Translations under genes and position numbers: made by a program
The notes under the pieces: generated by a model
Databases searched by the model: none
What the model saw: the letters and a program-made list of their open reading frames with translations, nothing else
What the model was told of the DNA's origin: nothing
Shown: positions 29,301 through 36,336 of the stretch, one piece after another
Layout of the letters: each line of letters starts with the position of its first letter
How positions within the stretch are numbered: position 1 is the stretch's first letter
NCBI RefSeq assembly: GCF_000169095.1
Contig: NZ_AAVU01000025.1
Span: 1 to 64,000 of the forward strand
Source of the DNA: Lyngbya sp. PCC 8106
GTDB taxonomy: Bacteria > Cyanobacteriota > Cyanobacteriia > Cyanobacteriales > Microcoleaceae
Length of the DNA: 64,000 nucleotides
Direction of reading: 5' to 3'

Positions 29301-30563
29301 AATAGCCAACCGACTGAAGATGTTGTTGTCACAATTACTCCTGATAGTCAAGTTGATTTAGGAGAGGGTGGGGAAAACGAAATTGAATTGATTTTTACCT
29401 CTGAAAATTGGAATGAACCGCAAACAGTTACCGTCGAAGCTGTTGATGATGAAGATGTCGAAGCTGATATTCATACCAGTACAATTAATCATGCTGTTTC
29501 AAGTAACGACTCGAATTATAATAGTCAGACTCCGATTAGAATTGATGGAAGAATCGATAATAATATTACTGTTGATATTATTGAAAATGACGAACCTTTA
29601 CCCCCTGGAGAACCGGGAATTTCGGTGATTCAACCTGTGCGTCGAACTGATGTAATTGAAGGGTTTGGGAGTGATGTTTATAAGATTGTTCTCAATAGTG
29701 AACCGACGGCGAATGTGGAGATTAATATTAACCCCAACTCTCAACTTGAAACCGACAAACAAACCCTCAACTTTACACCCTCTAACTGGAAAGTTCCACA
29801 AACGATAACGGTGACTGCGGTTGATGATAACCTCACTGAAGGTTCAGAGGTTGGAACTATTTCTCACACCGTTAATAGTGATGATTCCCGCTATGATAGC
29901 TTAGATATTGATCAGATTTCAGCCAATATTAGCGATAACGATAATACTGGACAACAAAATAATTTTTCTGAAGCTGCTGTTGTCAGTTTGAGTGAATTAG
30001 ATGATACAGGTGTTGGTTCAGATTTTGATGATATTTTGTTTGGAAATCAAGGAAATGATCGGATATCTGGAGAAGAAGGTTTTGATTTAATATATGGACA
30101 AGGGGATGCGGATGCGTTAAGTGGAGAAGTGGGTGATGATGTTTTGTTTGGCGGACAAGGCGATGATCAAATCCAAGGGGATGCAGGAAATGATATTATT
30201 TATGGTGACAGAGGTAGTGATCGTTTATGGGGAGGAGAGGGTGAGGATCAACTGTTGGGAGGCTTTGGAAATGACCGTTTAATTGGAGGTTTAGGTGCGG
30301 ATACGTTAACAGGTGATTTGGGAAATGATGCGTTTGTGATTGGCTTTGGAACGGGTGGAAATACTATCGAAACTGCGGATGTAATTGTTGATTTCACAGA
30401 CACTCAAGATGTCATTGAGTTAGTGAGTCCCTTAACCTTTGAACAGTTAAATATTACTTCAAATTCAAACGTAACGGTGATACAAGTTCAGTCAACGGGA
30501 GAATTTTTAGCGGTGTTACAGGGAGTTAATCCTAGTCAGCTAAGTGAACAAGATTTTGTTTAA
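20391..30563 (+). CDS. Giant surface/secreted protein: DUF4347, beta-propeller, Calx-beta arrays, RTX C-terminus
   Basis: About 3,390 residues. In order: DUF4347 domain (about 50-210, ILLYGCNLAQ); a propeller of seven blades of the type DGRFVAFES..NNLV (about 215-650); Calx-beta (655-775); a parallel beta-helix with repeated GNYIGT motifs (775-1090); a cadherin-like segment (about 1220-1370); Calx-beta; eight repeats of about 113 residues ending LTNQDNDEVG (about 1480-2385); two Calx-beta domains; five related repeats (2610-3190); Ca-binding RTX nonapeptides such as GGQGDDQIQGDAGND (3210-3310); and a C-terminal type I secretion signal-like tail. It is probably a calcium-stabilised exoprotein moved by a type I exporter. 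The GTG at 20391 opens the frame; ATG 20436 is an equally good start. Confidence 0.88.
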   Translation: MHQSIIEQIIQRYKNMKVTTLDTATYTNLKQSNSQYSKSTPNSQHFVSPQILVVFASNLFEISTLIRGVNREANVLQLDPNQDAIEQITSILKSNTFTIQSLHLVTHASANILSFGNTNLSLENVDHYRTLLEQWNVPEILLYGCNLAQENTHLIQRLHQLTGANIAASSTPVGCLKQGGNWDLDVKIGHINSEIAFNEKVQNHYPGLFIIERVSVNSQEEQAAADPQNLGSQDGNISNNGQLIAFESNANNLVPDDNNDVSDIFVRDRQTGITTRVSINSFGQEGNDKSGAFSDSILPAITPDGRFVAFESKASNLAPGDNNAEEWDIFVRDLQTETTTRVSIDNNGISGDDASRNPVITPDGRFIAFESRAENLVPRDNNSETWDIFVHDRDFDRNGSFEEGSSRTVRISINGMGLQGNDDSFDPSISNDGRFVLFESDANNLVVGDNNGVRDIFIHDRDPDGNGIFDQGNSIISRLPIGLGGVEANNASFDPQFSGNNRFIVFESLANNLVEGDSNNALDIFVYDLQTGVTNRVSVDANGVGGNQNSSQPSISNDGRFVGFSSRSSNFVLGDNNGVEDIFVHDRDPDQDGVFDQGNGIITRVSISDTGEEGNANSFQSVVSGDGSLVSFESLANNLIPVDTNGVADVFISTIEPAITILPGIDPIEDGETNGVFEIRLNQPAPPEGLTVNFSIAGDAINPDDYRFAAGNNITNLTINSLTIAPGATTATLDVIPVFDNISETDETIEVSLQPGTNYALTTLNTASLIIGDRSLIVTNTNDTGVGSLRQVINLANQVEGTDIITFEIPPEDPGFNPNTGTFSIQPLSPLPTISDAAILDATSQPGYIDRPLIEIDGSNVNNTSGLTITAGNSTVKGFVINRFSEGIRLITAGNNTIQGNYIGTDISGNIDFGNIVDGIFLGDATSGNLIGGTTPQTRNLISGNGRNGVQIDTTSGNIIQGNYIGTNISGTADLGNSGAGIGIFRDGNNQVGGTVSGAGNLISGNDTNGIELNGVEAINNLIQGNFIGTTSDGNTPLGNTQNGILIFNDANNNTIGGVVGSGNIIGFNNQDGVRIDSGEGNAILSNSIFDNGLSLADIGIDLNNDGISENDFGDGDTGANTFQNYPDLLTATLEAESITINGIVDSTPGSTFTVQFFANETLGESDRQGRTFLGETQATSNIPFTVSFNTELAENQRSITATATDANNNTSEFSAPITANTAPVLDLDEDDSSGITGNNYSNRFTEGREAVAVADTDVEIEDADSPNLAFATLTLTNPINGIAESLAINGLLPTGITATAYNSTTGELQLRGEASIADYQTAISQVVYNNTQLNPDLSDRLINITVNDGTSNSNIAETTLSLVGTVQVSIAANLSPVEGEIGTFTITLDEPVNQPLIIEFDPDESIAIDTEDYTLEAGTGITTVTPNTFTIEPGVTTASLNVVTVDDNIFDPEETVELTLIAGSNYLITENNSAFISIVDNDIAGVLLTPPISPITTEDGETTTFELVLSSQPIADVIINLENTNLDEGNLSDNTITFTSENWDTPQVVTVSGVDDNIVDGDTNYSIIPTVSSLDENYNNFELENITLINQDNDVLGILLTPPLEPITTEDGDSIDFDFVLVSEPTADVIIDLENTNPDEGNLSAETLTFTSDNWDTPQVVTVSGVDDNIVDGDVDYSIITTVNSEDINYNNFQLEDITLTNQDNDEVGIVVTPPIELITTEDGDSVDFDFVLSSQPIADITINFNSNNPNEGIISTEALSFTAENWNIPQTVTVTGVDDSVVDGDVEYIVSSTVSSQDANYNGFQLEDITLTNQDNDVVGITLIPPIEPITTEEGDSVNFEFVLNSQPTADVIIELENLNSDEGIISAEILTFTPENWNNSQIVTVTGVDDDIVDGDVEYRINTTVVSNDLTYDDFDLADINLTNLDNDEGGIFVTPIDGLTTTEAGDIATFEIVLTSEPTADVRLDLNSSNPNEGSISISEVIFTPENWDVSQIVIVTGVDDDIADGDLSYSIITDTTVSNDPIYNGINPADVSLVNADNETPGITVTPVNGLVTSEAEGSDSFEIFLNTEPVDDVTIGISSSNITEGIVSTEAVTFTPENWNIPQMITVTGVDDNIDDDDIAYSIITTPDLTTTDPNYNEFNPPDINVINTDNETAEIVITPTIGLTTSEVGGIATFDVFLTSEPLAEVTFNLASSNTTEGTLSTETLSFTPQNWELPQTVTITGVDDLIADGNINYSIITGDAVSLDAKYNGFNPDDIAVINTDNETPGITVSPTTGLETSEAGETATFQVVLNTQPVDNVTLNLISDNPAEGSIFPPSLIFTPENWLTPQIVTVTGVDDFNVDGEIEYRIITEAAISNDLNYNNLNPEDVTLINLDNDLPVVDLSVDLTTGEEANTTAITVTVTASANVEGEQTVNLDISGIGITSNDYTLSNPQMIIPDGNNTATVTFQVLDDVVFEGDETATLTLLNPSEGIVLGTGSVNLTIIDNDTPATVEFSQTDYQINEDGTSVGSEIIINRTGDTSQASTVEVQLTSETATAGEDFDNFDNNLISVRFAANQKTATVNIPIFEDNLVEEDETFSLALVNPSVGTEIGTQETTTVEIFDNEIPRIDISQTELSVTESGITDSYNLVLTTVPSEPVTIRFQTDSQIEPITEVTFDESNWNVPQTIEVQAIDDELVEDRTHNSLITHVVTSDDQNYNGFILDDINIEIAENDVVDVSIAPRNLTVSEDGETDTYSLVLTREPELPVTIEFELNEQQLNSIDAISFDSTNWNIPQTVTVEAIDDLIPEGDETLAISHTIVSEDENYRDLQIRTANVEILDNDVDAEVIIVNNTRNLTLTEGETTASYEIVLSSPPVLPVTIEFNTGNRINSIPSIEFNETNWNIPQTVNLVAINDNILQGNSTEIISHTVMSADRNYDGLEISDLNIDIADNDVAEVLITQTSNRTEVSEDGLTDTYQVVLNSQPTEDVVVTITPDSQVDLGEGGENEIELIFTSENWNEPQTVTVEAVDDEDVEADIHTSTINHAVSSNDSNYNSQTPIRIDGRIDNNITVDIIENDEPLPPGEPGISVIQPVRRTDVIEGFGSDVYKIVLNSEPTANVEININPNSQLETDKQTLNFTPSNWKVPQTITVTAVDDNLTEGSEVGTISHTVNSDDSRYDSLDIDQISANISDNDNTGQQNNFSEAAVVSLSELDDTGVGSDFDDILFGNQGNDRISGEEGFDLIYGQGDADALSGEVGDDVLFGGQGDDQIQGDAGNDIIYGDRGSDRLWGGEGEDQLLGGFGNDRLIGGLGADTLTGDLGNDAFVIGFGTGGNTIETADVIVDFTDTQDVIELVSPLTFEQLNITSNSNVTVIQVQSTGEFLAVLQGVNPSQLSEQDFV
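24847..27545 (+). repeat. Eight tandem domain-length repeats (about 340 bases each) in the giant gene
   Basis: Units begin near 24847, 25180, 25518, 25855, 26190, 26530, 26875 and 27215, each with a G(I/V)xxTP start, an EDGD/EAGE motif and a GVDDxxxDGD motif in the middle. Adjacent units 1 and 2 share long identical stretches (near 25020-25080 and 25360-25415), showing recent duplication or gene conversion. Others are more diverged. Confidence 0.85.
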
Positions 30564-30579
30564 TTCCAACAAAAGAAAT

Positions 30580-30810
30580 CCCCCCGGCTTCGCCACCCCC
30601 CTTGGTAAGGGGGGGCCGTTTCGTTGCCCGAAAACTTGATTTGTGGGGAGGTGGGGAGGTAGGGAGGTAGGGAGGTAGGGAGGATTTTTATTAATAAAAA
30701 GCTATTTTTCCTCGGAAAAAACTCCTCTCCCCATCACCCCATCACCCTTTCACCCCATCAACCCCGGCAATTTTTAACTTAGAATGAAACAGCCCTGCCT
30801 TGGTAAGGGG
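30580..30810 (+). repeat. Dispersed intergenic repeat, copy 2
   Basis: It contains the hairpin cccccctt ggt aagggggg at 30595-30613, then the family parts: aaaacttgatttgtgggg, gggaggta octamers (30645-30690), the core ggatttttattaataaaaag, a ctccccatcaccccatcacc run and the tail gcaatttttaacttagaatg followed by aaacagccctgcc. This copy lacks the 53-base unit. It fills the 295-base space between the giant gene and aroA, which end toward each other. Confidence 0.75.
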
Positions 30811-30858
30811 GGAAGGGGGGGATCTGTAAATTTCTACCCAACATTTTATCAATGAATT

Positions 30859-32205
30859 TTACCCGCAAATTTGTTGCAAAGTTGTGGTAAACTGAGGATA
30901 GGAAATCGAAGCGGCTTCAGCTCGACCAATGGTGGTTTTTCCACTGGCTTTTAAGGCAGCGATCGCTAAACTCATCGCAATCCGATGATCAGTATAACTA
31001 TCAACTTCTGCCCCCGTTAACGCCGTACCGCCAACAATTTCCATCCCATCGGGTAACTCAGAAATTTTTGCCCCCATGCGGTTTAATTCCGCTGCCATGA
31101 CTGTAATCCGATCACTTTCTTTGACTCGTAATTCTTCCGCATCTCGAATGATGGTTGTTCCTTGTGCAGATGTCGCGGCCACTGCTAAGATCGGAATCTC
31201 ATCAATTAAGCGAGGAATTAACGCACCTTCTAAAGTACAGGCTTTGAGTTGGCTGTATTTCACCCGTAAATCAGCAACAGGTTCTCCGGCAACTTCCCGT
31301 TGATTTTCAAGCTGAATATCGGCTTCCATCATCTCTAAGGCGTCTAAAATTCCCGTCCGAGTCGGGTTCACCCCTACATTTTGAATCAGCAACTCCGAAC
31401 CTGGAATAATTGCCCCCGCCACCAGCCAAAACGCAGCAGAACTAATGTCCCCCGGTACGACAACAGGTTGACCTTGTAACGTTGCAGGCCCGATGACCGT
31501 CGCACTGTGGGTTTCGGGATCAACCGTCACCGTCGCCCCAAACGCCCGCAACATCCGTTCACTATGATCGCGAGATAACGCAGGTTCCGTCACCGTTGTT
31601 TCCCCTTCTGCCATCAAACCCGCCAACAAAACACAGGATTTCACTTGTGCTGAGGCAATGGGTGATTTATAATGAATAGGATTGAGGCGTTGACCTTGAA
31701 TGGCTAGCGGTGCAAAAGAACCGCCTTCTCGTCCCCAAATCATCGCCCCCATTTCTTGTAACGGTTTAACGACCCGATCCATCGGACGCCGAACTAAGGA
31801 ATGATCGCCCGTGACTGTAAAAAAGCGATCCGGATGAGAGGCCAGAATTCCCAACATTAACCGCAATGTTGTCCCCGAGTTCCCTGCATCTAAAACAGCC
31901 GTGGGTTCATGTAGCTGACCTAAACCAATTCCCCGGACTTCGACTCGTTTTTCGTTTAATTCAGAAATCTGCGCCCCCATCTGGGAAAAACAGCTTGCGG
32001 TACTGCGAGGATCAGCCCCTAAAAGCAACCCTTCAATGATAGTAGTTCCGGTTGCCAATGCGCCCAACATTAACGCTCGATGCGAAATTGACTTATCTCC
32101 AGGAATCTCAATAGAACCGTGTAAAGATAAACCGGATGTTGGCGGTTCAACGCTTAGAGTCTGTTGACTTTCTGAAGTTTTGGTTTCAATAATCCCAGTT
32201 AGCAT
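30859..32205 (-). CDS. aroA: 3-phosphoshikimate 1-carboxyvinyltransferase (EPSP synthase)
   Basis: A 448-residue enzyme that joins shikimate 3-phosphate and phosphoenolpyruvate in aromatic amino acid synthesis. Motifs: GDKSISHRALMLGALATG, AGNSGTTLRLMLG, SAQVKSC, RDHSERM, NPTRTGI and KESDRI. The set GDKS, SAQxK, RDHxE and NxTR is the pattern described for class II EPSP synthases. Read from the minus strand, converging with the giant gene. Start at 32205 gives a short extra N-terminus before the conserved LSLHGSIEIPGDKS. Confidence 0.96.
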   Translation of the reverse strand: MLTGIIETKTSESQQTLSVEPPTSGLSLHGSIEIPGDKSISHRALMLGALATGTTIIEGLLLGADPRSTASCFSQMGAQISELNEKRVEVRGIGLGQLHEPTAVLDAGNSGTTLRLMLGILASHPDRFFTVTGDHSLVRRPMDRVVKPLQEMGAMIWGREGGSFAPLAIQGQRLNPIHYKSPIASAQVKSCVLLAGLMAEGETTVTEPALSRDHSERMLRAFGATVTVDPETHSATVIGPATLQGQPVVVPGDISSAAFWLVAGAIIPGSELLIQNVGVNPTRTGILDALEMMEADIQLENQREVAGEPVADLRVKYSQLKACTLEGALIPRLIDEIPILAVAATSAQGTTIIRDAEELRVKESDRITVMAAELNRMGAKISELPDGMEIVGGTALTGAEVDSYTDHRIAMSLAIAALKASGKTTIGRAEAASISYPQFTTTLQQICG

Positions 32206-32308
32206 AGGATAAGAAAAGGAAGGATTTCCCTAGTCATCCTAACGCTTTCTTGGAACTAAATGGCAATCTGAGACTGGGGGCTTATGTTAATGGTTAATAA
32301 TTAAGCAT

Positions 32309-32797
32309 ATGTTAACACATTCTCGCAAACCTGTAAGTCTGTCTGTGGTTTCGGTGGACTTACCCGTGAGATCGCTCATTGAAACCGCCGCAACCCTCTA
32401 TCAAAGAGATCATGAACAATTTCACTTGTTGTTACATGAACCGGAAATATTCGACTGGGAACCCAACCCCATTAGCCCTGAAACACTCCCTTCTACACCT
32501 CAAAAACCCCGTCTGTTGTGGTTAGAAGTGTCTCCCTATCGGGCTGTAATGACGATGCAAGGGAATACGAAATACAGTTATCGTCATTTATGGCAAAAAG
32601 GAATGTATGGGATTAGTCGTTATTATTTACAAACCGATTCGGAAACGGTTCCCAGTCAATTTCGACTGCGTAATTTTACCCGTAACTTGGAACTTGGAGG
32701 TTCTCCTTTTCCCGAATATTTCCGACTCGAATATGAACTTTGGTCAGACAAATTGCAACTGGGTCGGTATGTTCTCAGTTTAGATATTCATCATTAA
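32309..32797 (+). CDS. Conserved hypothetical protein
   Basis: A 162-residue soluble protein without signal peptide or membrane helix. It is rich in aromatic residues (RLLWLEVSPYRAVMTMQ, SYRHLWQKGMYGISRYYL, EYFRLEYELWSDKLQLG). Not recognised. It is divergently placed with aroA 103 bases away, and codon use looks like its neighbours, so it is probably a real cyanobacterial gene. The Trp/Tyr-rich beta pattern is compatible with a small ligand-binding or assembly factor, but no function is proposed. Confidence 0.7.
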   Translation: MLTHSRKPVSLSVVSVDLPVRSLIETAATLYQRDHEQFHLLLHEPEIFDWEPNPISPETLPSTPQKPRLLWLEVSPYRAVMTMQGNTKYSYRHLWQKGMYGISRYYLQTDSETVPSQFRLRNFTRNLELGGSPFPEYFRLEYELWSDKLQLGRYVLSLDIHH

Positions 32798-32951
32798 AAG
32801 AAGGCAACAGGGGACAGGTTACAGGCCACAGGTAATAGGCAAAAGATACCTATTTTGTAGGGGCGGGTTCTGACTGAATTTATGTCTTCCCACAGACAAT
32901 CTAGATCAACCCGCCCATGTAATATATCAGCATTCTAAACCGGGTTAACTG

Positions 32952-33458
32952 TTACTTTGATGAGTTGGGTTCTTCGGGTTGTAAAGATTCTGGCGGACAA
33001 TATTTCGTCATATCTGCCATCAAAGTTTCTGCTTTTTCACCAATTGGACTGGTTTTTTGACTGACTTGATTTACCTTTTCAATCGCTTTGACTAACTCAG
33101 TGCGACCTTCAACACTAATGGGTGATTTTTCTCCGGCTTCTAATGCTTGACCCATCTCGTTTAGGACTATTGCAAACTCACGAAAGACCTCTGTAAAACC
33201 CACACGAATTTTCTTGAGTCTACCCTTGGTGAGATAAAGTTCCTCCATCTGATCGGCAACAAGATTGAGTTCTTGTGCTAATCTGAGGGTTGTCGCGCCA
33301 TTCGAGTTATCCTGAGTGGCGATCGCTATGTTCCCCTGATCGACAACCTCGATCAGTTTACGACATTGCGTTTTACGACTTCCCGCACAAGCGGTCAAAC
33401 TGGTGAGCAGGGTTACGAACGTCAACAACGTCACCACTCGTCTAAACTTAAAATTCAT
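32952..33458 (-). CDS. Predicted lipoprotein of unknown function
   Basis: A 168-residue protein with a signal peptide ending in the lipobox LTAC (Cys24), followed by a mostly alpha-helical domain with two likely coiled-coil helices (LAQELNLVADQMEELYLTKGRL; FREFAIVLNEMGQALEAGEKS) and a conserved-looking C-terminal Cys (MTKYCPPES). A second Cys (TQCRKL) follows the lipid anchor, so a disulfide is possible. Probably anchored in the outer membrane or thylakoid/plasma membrane. No function recognised. Confidence 0.7.
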   Translation of the reverse strand: MNFKFRRVVTLLTFVTLLTSLTACAGSRKTQCRKLIEVVDQGNIAIATQDNSNGATTLRLAQELNLVADQMEELYLTKGRLKKIRVGFTEVFREFAIVLNEMGQALEAGEKSPISVEGRTELVKAIEKVNQVSQKTSPIGEKAETLMADMTKYCPPESLQPEEPNSSK

Positions 33459-33583
33459 TAAAGTTCCTCACACCACCAAAAAAGAGAGTTAATTGCTGAG
33501 AACTGCTCAATAATTGCTTGAGTTCTACACCGTTAGTATGTCAAATTATGAGCAAGTCAGCAAGTATCAGCCCCAGGAAAACC

Positions 33584-34381
33584 ATGTCTCAAAACACCCC
33601 CCAACAGAAAAAGGATGATAGCGGATATGTTGCCTTTGGGATTGCTATTGCGCTAGGATTGCTTGTGCTGAAAGATACGATCCCGCTTTTGTTGCTGTTG
33701 ATTGGCGGAATCGGTGCGTGGCGTCTGTGGAAGCATTACGACAAAAAACAGCAAGATAAATTAACATATCTCAATCAGGTTTTTTATCGCTTTATTCAAG
33801 AAAATCAGGGTTGGATTACGCCCTTAGATTTAGCGATGAATTCTCAAGTTAATCCTGAGGATGTGCGAGAATTTTTAGACAAAAAAGCAACGGAATTTTC
33901 CGCTCATTTTGAAGTCACAGATCAAGGCGGAATTGTTTATTATTTTTCAACCGCTCAAGCTTTAATTTCTAGTTTAGAAGCTGAGGAAATTGAGTGTATC
34001 AATCAGACAGAAAATTCCACAATTTTACCTTATCAACCTCCTGAACAACCTCAACCTGAACTTCTAAATAAAAATGGAATTTCATTATTTCCAGTTCCCC
34101 CAGATTTCCATTCAAATCAATCAGAAACTCCCAGTAATCTTAATCAAATAGAACTCGCCAAACGGTTAAACGTTCATCCGAGTACCTTAAGCAAATGGAA
34201 AACAAAAGCAAGTTTTCCAGATTGGTGCAGTCAAAAAGATCCTGATCATATTACGTGGAAATATTCTGAACAAAATAAACGATTTTATCCCGTTATTCCC
34301 TCTAAAAAATCTTATGCAGTCAATCCTTTTTTGACTCAAAACCCGGTTCAAAATAACTACAAAAATCGTCAAGTTAATTGA
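33584..34381 (+). CDS. Membrane-anchored protein with HTH-like segment
   Basis: A 265-residue protein counted from ATG 33584, which has aggaa eight bases upstream; ATG 33548 and TTG 33518 are other options. A hydrophobic stretch at about residues 16-52 (YVAFGIAIALGLLVLKDTIPLLLLLIGGIGAW) should form one or two membrane helices. A winged-helix-like region (about 55-125, ITPLDLAMNSQVNPEDVREFL) follows, then a low-complexity linker and a C-terminal HTH-like motif (LAKRLNVHPSTLSKWK). It lies 14 bases before the next gene. Not recognised as a named family. Confidence 0.65.
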   Translation: MSQNTPQQKKDDSGYVAFGIAIALGLLVLKDTIPLLLLLIGGIGAWRLWKHYDKKQQDKLTYLNQVFYRFIQENQGWITPLDLAMNSQVNPEDVREFLDKKATEFSAHFEVTDQGGIVYYFSTAQALISSLEAEEIECINQTENSTILPYQPPEQPQPELLNKNGISLFPVPPDFHSNQSETPSNLNQIELAKRLNVHPSTLSKWKTKASFPDWCSQKDPDHITWKYSEQNKRFYPVIPSKKSYAVNPFLTQNPVQNNYKNRQVN

Positions 34382-34395
34382 TTGATTGAAGTCGA

Positions 34396-35211
34396 ATGAT
34401 TGCTAATCTTCCCATTCTAATTTTTGATACGACTCTGCGAGACGGAGAACTCACCCCAGGGGTTCACTTTAGCACACCAGATAAAGTTCAAATTGCTCAA
34501 CAGCTTGAGGAAATCGGAGTTGATACCATTGAAATCGGATATCCTGGACGATATGCAAAAGATATTGATGAAATTATAGCAGTTTCTCAGGTTATTAAAG
34601 GTTCAACTCTTTGTGCGTTAGCAGGTTCTCAAGAAACAGAAATTAACAAAGCAGCAAAATCATTAGAAAAAGCCGAGAAAAGCTCTATTAATATCTATAC
34701 TCTTGTCAATTTAACTTCATCTTCAAAAACTTTAGATAAAAACTCAATATTATCAACCCTTAAAAAACAGATTTCCCAAGCCAAAAATTATTGTAACATC
34801 GTTCAATGGACTGCGTTTGATGCGACTCGCGGTGATATTAACTTTTTGTGTGAAGCCGTTCAAACAGCGATTGAAAGCGGGGCTAAAATTATTAGTATTC
34901 CCGATAGTTTAGGTGTTGCTTTACCAGAAGACTTTTATAACTTACTCCAAAAATTATATCAAAATATTCCCCAACTTCAACACGTCACCGTTTCTGTTCA
35001 CTGTCACAATGATTTAGGAAAAGCCGTAGAAAATTCTCTCGTGGGGTTAGAGGTCGGTGTGCGTCAAATCGAATGTGCTGTTAACGGCTTGGGTGCTAGA
35101 AAAGGAAATGCAAACTTAACTAAAGTTGTTAATCTGATTCAATCTCATCATTCTTATTATACCACAATTAATCACAATTTAATCCCCAAAATTTCTGAAT
35201 TAATAAAATAA
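34396..35211 (+). CDS. LeuA/NifV-like acyltransferase, catalytic (HMGL-like) domain only
   Basis: A 271-residue TIM-barrel enzyme with DTTLRDGELTPGVHFS at the start, the metal-binding HCHNDLG motif at about residue 200 and NGLGARKGN near 230. These are the marks of 2-isopropylmalate and homocitrate synthases, which condense acetyl-CoA with a 2-oxoacid. It stops just after the barrel: homocitrate synthases are about 380 residues and LeuA about 520, so the subdomain and regulatory parts are missing. The usual GIGERAGN loop has Glu replaced (GLGARKGN). The substrate is therefore uncertain and it may be a specialised lyase. Probably co-transcribed with 33584-34381. Confidence 0.75.
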   Translation: MIANLPILIFDTTLRDGELTPGVHFSTPDKVQIAQQLEEIGVDTIEIGYPGRYAKDIDEIIAVSQVIKGSTLCALAGSQETEINKAAKSLEKAEKSSINIYTLVNLTSSSKTLDKNSILSTLKKQISQAKNYCNIVQWTAFDATRGDINFLCEAVQTAIESGAKIISIPDSLGVALPEDFYNLLQKLYQNIPQLQHVTVSVHCHNDLGKAVENSLVGLEVGVRQIECAVNGLGARKGNANLTKVVNLIQSHHSYYTTINHNLIPKISELIK

Positions 35212-35230
35212 GGGCGCAAGATTAGCGCCC
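35201..35230 (-). terminator. Terminator for the Spy-like gene (minus strand)
   Basis: Stem gggcgc/gcgccc (35212-35217 and 35225-35230). On the minus strand it is followed by the T-rich tract tattttatta. It may also slow transcription coming from the plus strand. Confidence 0.55.
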
Positions 35231-35291
35231 AAAATGTGGCTAAACGTCAAGAGGATTACAAACTACTAAGGATTGATATAAAATTTTATCT

Positions 35292-35732
35292 TTATTGCTG
35301 TGCTTGACGCCCTCCCCGACGCCCTCGCCCTTGACCCTCACTGTTACGTTCCGGCTTCAATTCTGCCAATTTTGCTTGTTGTTCCGGTGTTAATACTTCA
35401 CGAATTTGTAACATGGTTTCAAAGCGTTGATCACCCATTTTTTGATGTAACTGTTGATTTTTTTGATGTTGTTGACGCATTTGTTCTGCACTTGCATTAC
35501 TGGCTTGAAGCGATCGCATTTCTTCCTTAGCTGCACGCATTTGTTCACGCAAACCTTCCGATGAAGCCTTACGCTGTGCGTGAATACTTTCAATTTGTTG
35601 CTGTTGTTCCGCAGAAAGATTAAGCTGTTCAAACATCCGACCCATGCGATCGCCAGGTTCCGCAAATGCACTTCCTGATAAGGGTAACAATAAAGCTACA
35701 GTGGTCGCACAAAGCAAATGACGCATCTTCAT
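35292..35732 (-). CDS. Spy/CpxP-type periplasmic protein (LTxxQ motifs)
   Basis: A 146-residue exported protein. Signal peptide about 1-24 (ends GSAFA). The mature part is alpha-helical with two LTxxQ-type motifs (NLSAEQQQQIESIHAQR and LTPEQQAKLAEL) and long Gln/Glu/Met-rich helices, ending in an Arg/Gly-rich tail. This is the layout of Spy/CpxP periplasmic chaperones and metal or envelope-stress sensors. Ribosome site gagg lies about nine bases before the start. The basic tail GRGRRGGRQ is unusual for the family. Confidence 0.8.
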   Translation of the reverse strand: MKMRHLLCATTVALLLPLSGSAFAEPGDRMGRMFEQLNLSAEQQQQIESIHAQRKASSEGLREQMRAAKEEMRSLQASNASAEQMRQQHQKNQQLHQKMGDQRFETMLQIREVLTPEQQAKLAELKPERNSEGQGRGRRGGRQAQQ

Positions 35733-36061
35733 TACACAAACCTCACAATCATGGTTAATTCACTCTTTTTGAGTGATATCCTGATTGTAGGAATTCACAA
35801 CTGCGATCGCCTCGATCCAACGTCCTAAGTTTGGCTAAATCTATTGGATCTAAAGTATGATCTGAATTTGGTACTTTGGTACTATTCTACCTGAATAATA
35901 GAAAGATTACAATAGAATTATTACAATAGTATAACTGTTACTTCAAGTCAAAGGAAGGATGTTTTAGAGATTATTCACAAAGTTCAGAATCATAATTGTT
36001 TGATTCAACTGTTTGATTCAACTCTCACCCGGAGATGTTTGGTTATACTCAGAATGATCCC
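35733..36061. other. Intergenic region without recognised gene
   Basis: AT-rich sequence upstream of the Spy-like gene (divergent), containing one HIP1 site (gcgatcgc near 35803) and a tandem gattcaactgttt repeat near 36000-36020. No ORF supported. Confidence 0.5.
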
Positions 36062-36305
36062 CCTCAAAACCCCAGGGCCGTGCGCGTTGCCCTAAAACTT
36101 GATTTGTTGGGAGGTGGGGAGGTAGTGAGTCCACCCCCGTGCGCGGGTTCCCCGCGTTGAGGGGAGTGGCGAACCCGTGCGCGGGAGGTCGGGAGGTCGG
36201 GAGGATTTTTATTAATAAAAAGCTATTTTTCATGTTTAAAAAATACCTCTCCTCATCACCCCATCACCCCCAGCAATTTTTAATTCGGGAATGAAACAGC
36301 CCTGC
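36062..36305 (+). repeat. Dispersed intergenic repeat, copy 3
   Basis: Same order as copy 2: gcgcgttgccctaaaacttg, gggaggt octamers, the core ggatttttattaataaaaag followed by ctatttttc, ctcatcaccccatcaccccc, and the tail gcaatttttaattcgggaat with aaacagccctgcc. Here the octamer part is interrupted by the 53-base unit at 36125-36177. Confidence 0.75.
36125..36177 (+). repeat. 53-base palindrome-bearing unit, copy 2
   Basis: Identical to 6223-6275. It is followed by a second partial gtgcgcggg, suggesting a small duplication at its edge. Confidence 0.8.
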
Positions 36306-36336
36306 CCTCAAAACCCTAACCCAAATTATTACACCG

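Noticed and set aside
30595..30613. Strong GC hairpin as a terminator of the giant gene
   Set aside because: No T-run follows on either strand and the hairpin is part of a dispersed repeat, so terminator function is not supported.
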